From NCBI GenBank assembly GCA_002159075.1, contig LZRT01000062.1, positions 38,786 through 102,785 on the forward strand: a stretch of DNA of 64,000 bases, in the 5' to 3' direction. Below are positions 63,894 to 64,000 of this stretch, in pieces. A program made the translations under genes and the position numbers. The first letter of the stretch is position 1; each line of letters starts with the position of its first letter. A model generated the notes under the pieces. That model had not been told where the DNA came from and made no database searches. It worked only from the letters and a program-made list of their open reading frames with translations. Origin of the DNA: Bacillus thermozeamaize. Lineage in GTDB: Bacteria; Bacillota; Bacilli; ZCTH02-B2.

Positions 63894-64000
63894 GTGCGCC
63901 CGGCATGGGTGTGGTCTATAGGGTGAAAGTCCCGAGCGGGGGCTGGCGAGCGCCTACCGTTAGCCGAGAGCAAGGGTGTCCATCGCGAGGTGGAATCTGA
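63894..64000 (+). mobile_element. 5' end of a group IIC-type self-splicing intron (cut by the window)
   Basis: The sequence opens with GTGCGCCCGGCATGGGTG and continues with TCTATAGGGTGAAAGTCCCG, then GTTAGCC, GCAAGGGTGTCC and GTGGAATCTGA, in the order I recall for domain I of bacterial group IIC introns such as that of Oceanobacillus iheyensis. The position directly behind a rho-independent terminator is the usual target of group IIC introns. The reverse transcriptase and the 3' end lie outside the window. Confidence 0.88.

Overview
The window is a 64-kb, almost fully coding, moderately GC-rich chromosomal segment (about 55-60% GC in hand-counted stretches). Gene order follows the Bacillus subtilis fla/che-to-dapA backbone. 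Endospore genes (dpaA, dpaB, a Spo0E-type protein), PolC, SigD, FliY, CheC and CheD point to an endospore-forming member of the Bacillales. The 217-residue EF-Ts, much shorter than the 293 residues of B. subtilis, and the GC content argue against B. subtilis itself. I cannot name the genus.

Layout: (1) 1-444 is a leader with a sigma-A-type promoter, a c-di-GMP-I (GEMM) riboswitch and an intrinsic terminator. It fits an antitermination switch that turns the motility operon off when c-di-GMP is high. (2) 445-27290 is one long fla/che operon: rod, MS ring, switch, export ATPase, hook, export gate, FlhF/FlhG, CheA/W/C/D, SigD and a SwrB-like protein. cheB is not in its usual place, FlgD is short, and the middle of flgE is AT-rich. 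(3) 27328-41587 is a translation and envelope block: rpsB, tsf, pyrH, frr, uppS, cdsA, dxr, rseP, ispG, proS, polC. (4) 41593-49727 is the rimP-nusA-ylxR-ylxQ-infB-rbfA-nrnA-truB-ribF operon, with a strong promoter and a leader hairpin that may be a NusA-dependent attenuator. (5) 49747-55533 is rpsO, pnp, a YlxY-like polysaccharide deacetylase homologue, an M16 peptidase, dut and a Spo0E-like gene. (6) 55574-58702 is a lower-GC accessory insert with an MFS exporter, an RDD membrane protein and an oppositely oriented DUF2935 protein. (7) 58703-63862 is ymxH, dpaA, dpaB, asd, dapG, dapA: lysine/diaminopimelate and spore dipicolinate synthesis. (8) From 63894 to the window edge, the 5' end of a group IIC-type intron sits directly behind the dapA terminator.

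How the parts work together: the first 27 kb builds and controls the flagellum, ending in the sigma factor for late flagellar genes. The middle block supplies ribosome, RNA-decay and isoprenoid/phospholipid functions. The last block makes diaminopimelate for the wall and dipicolinate for spores from a shared dihydrodipicolinate branch point. The most interesting signal is the predicted c-di-GMP switch in front of the whole fla/che operon. The 9-nt aptamer segment 122-130 imitates the 3' arm of the terminator and can pair with its 5' arm.
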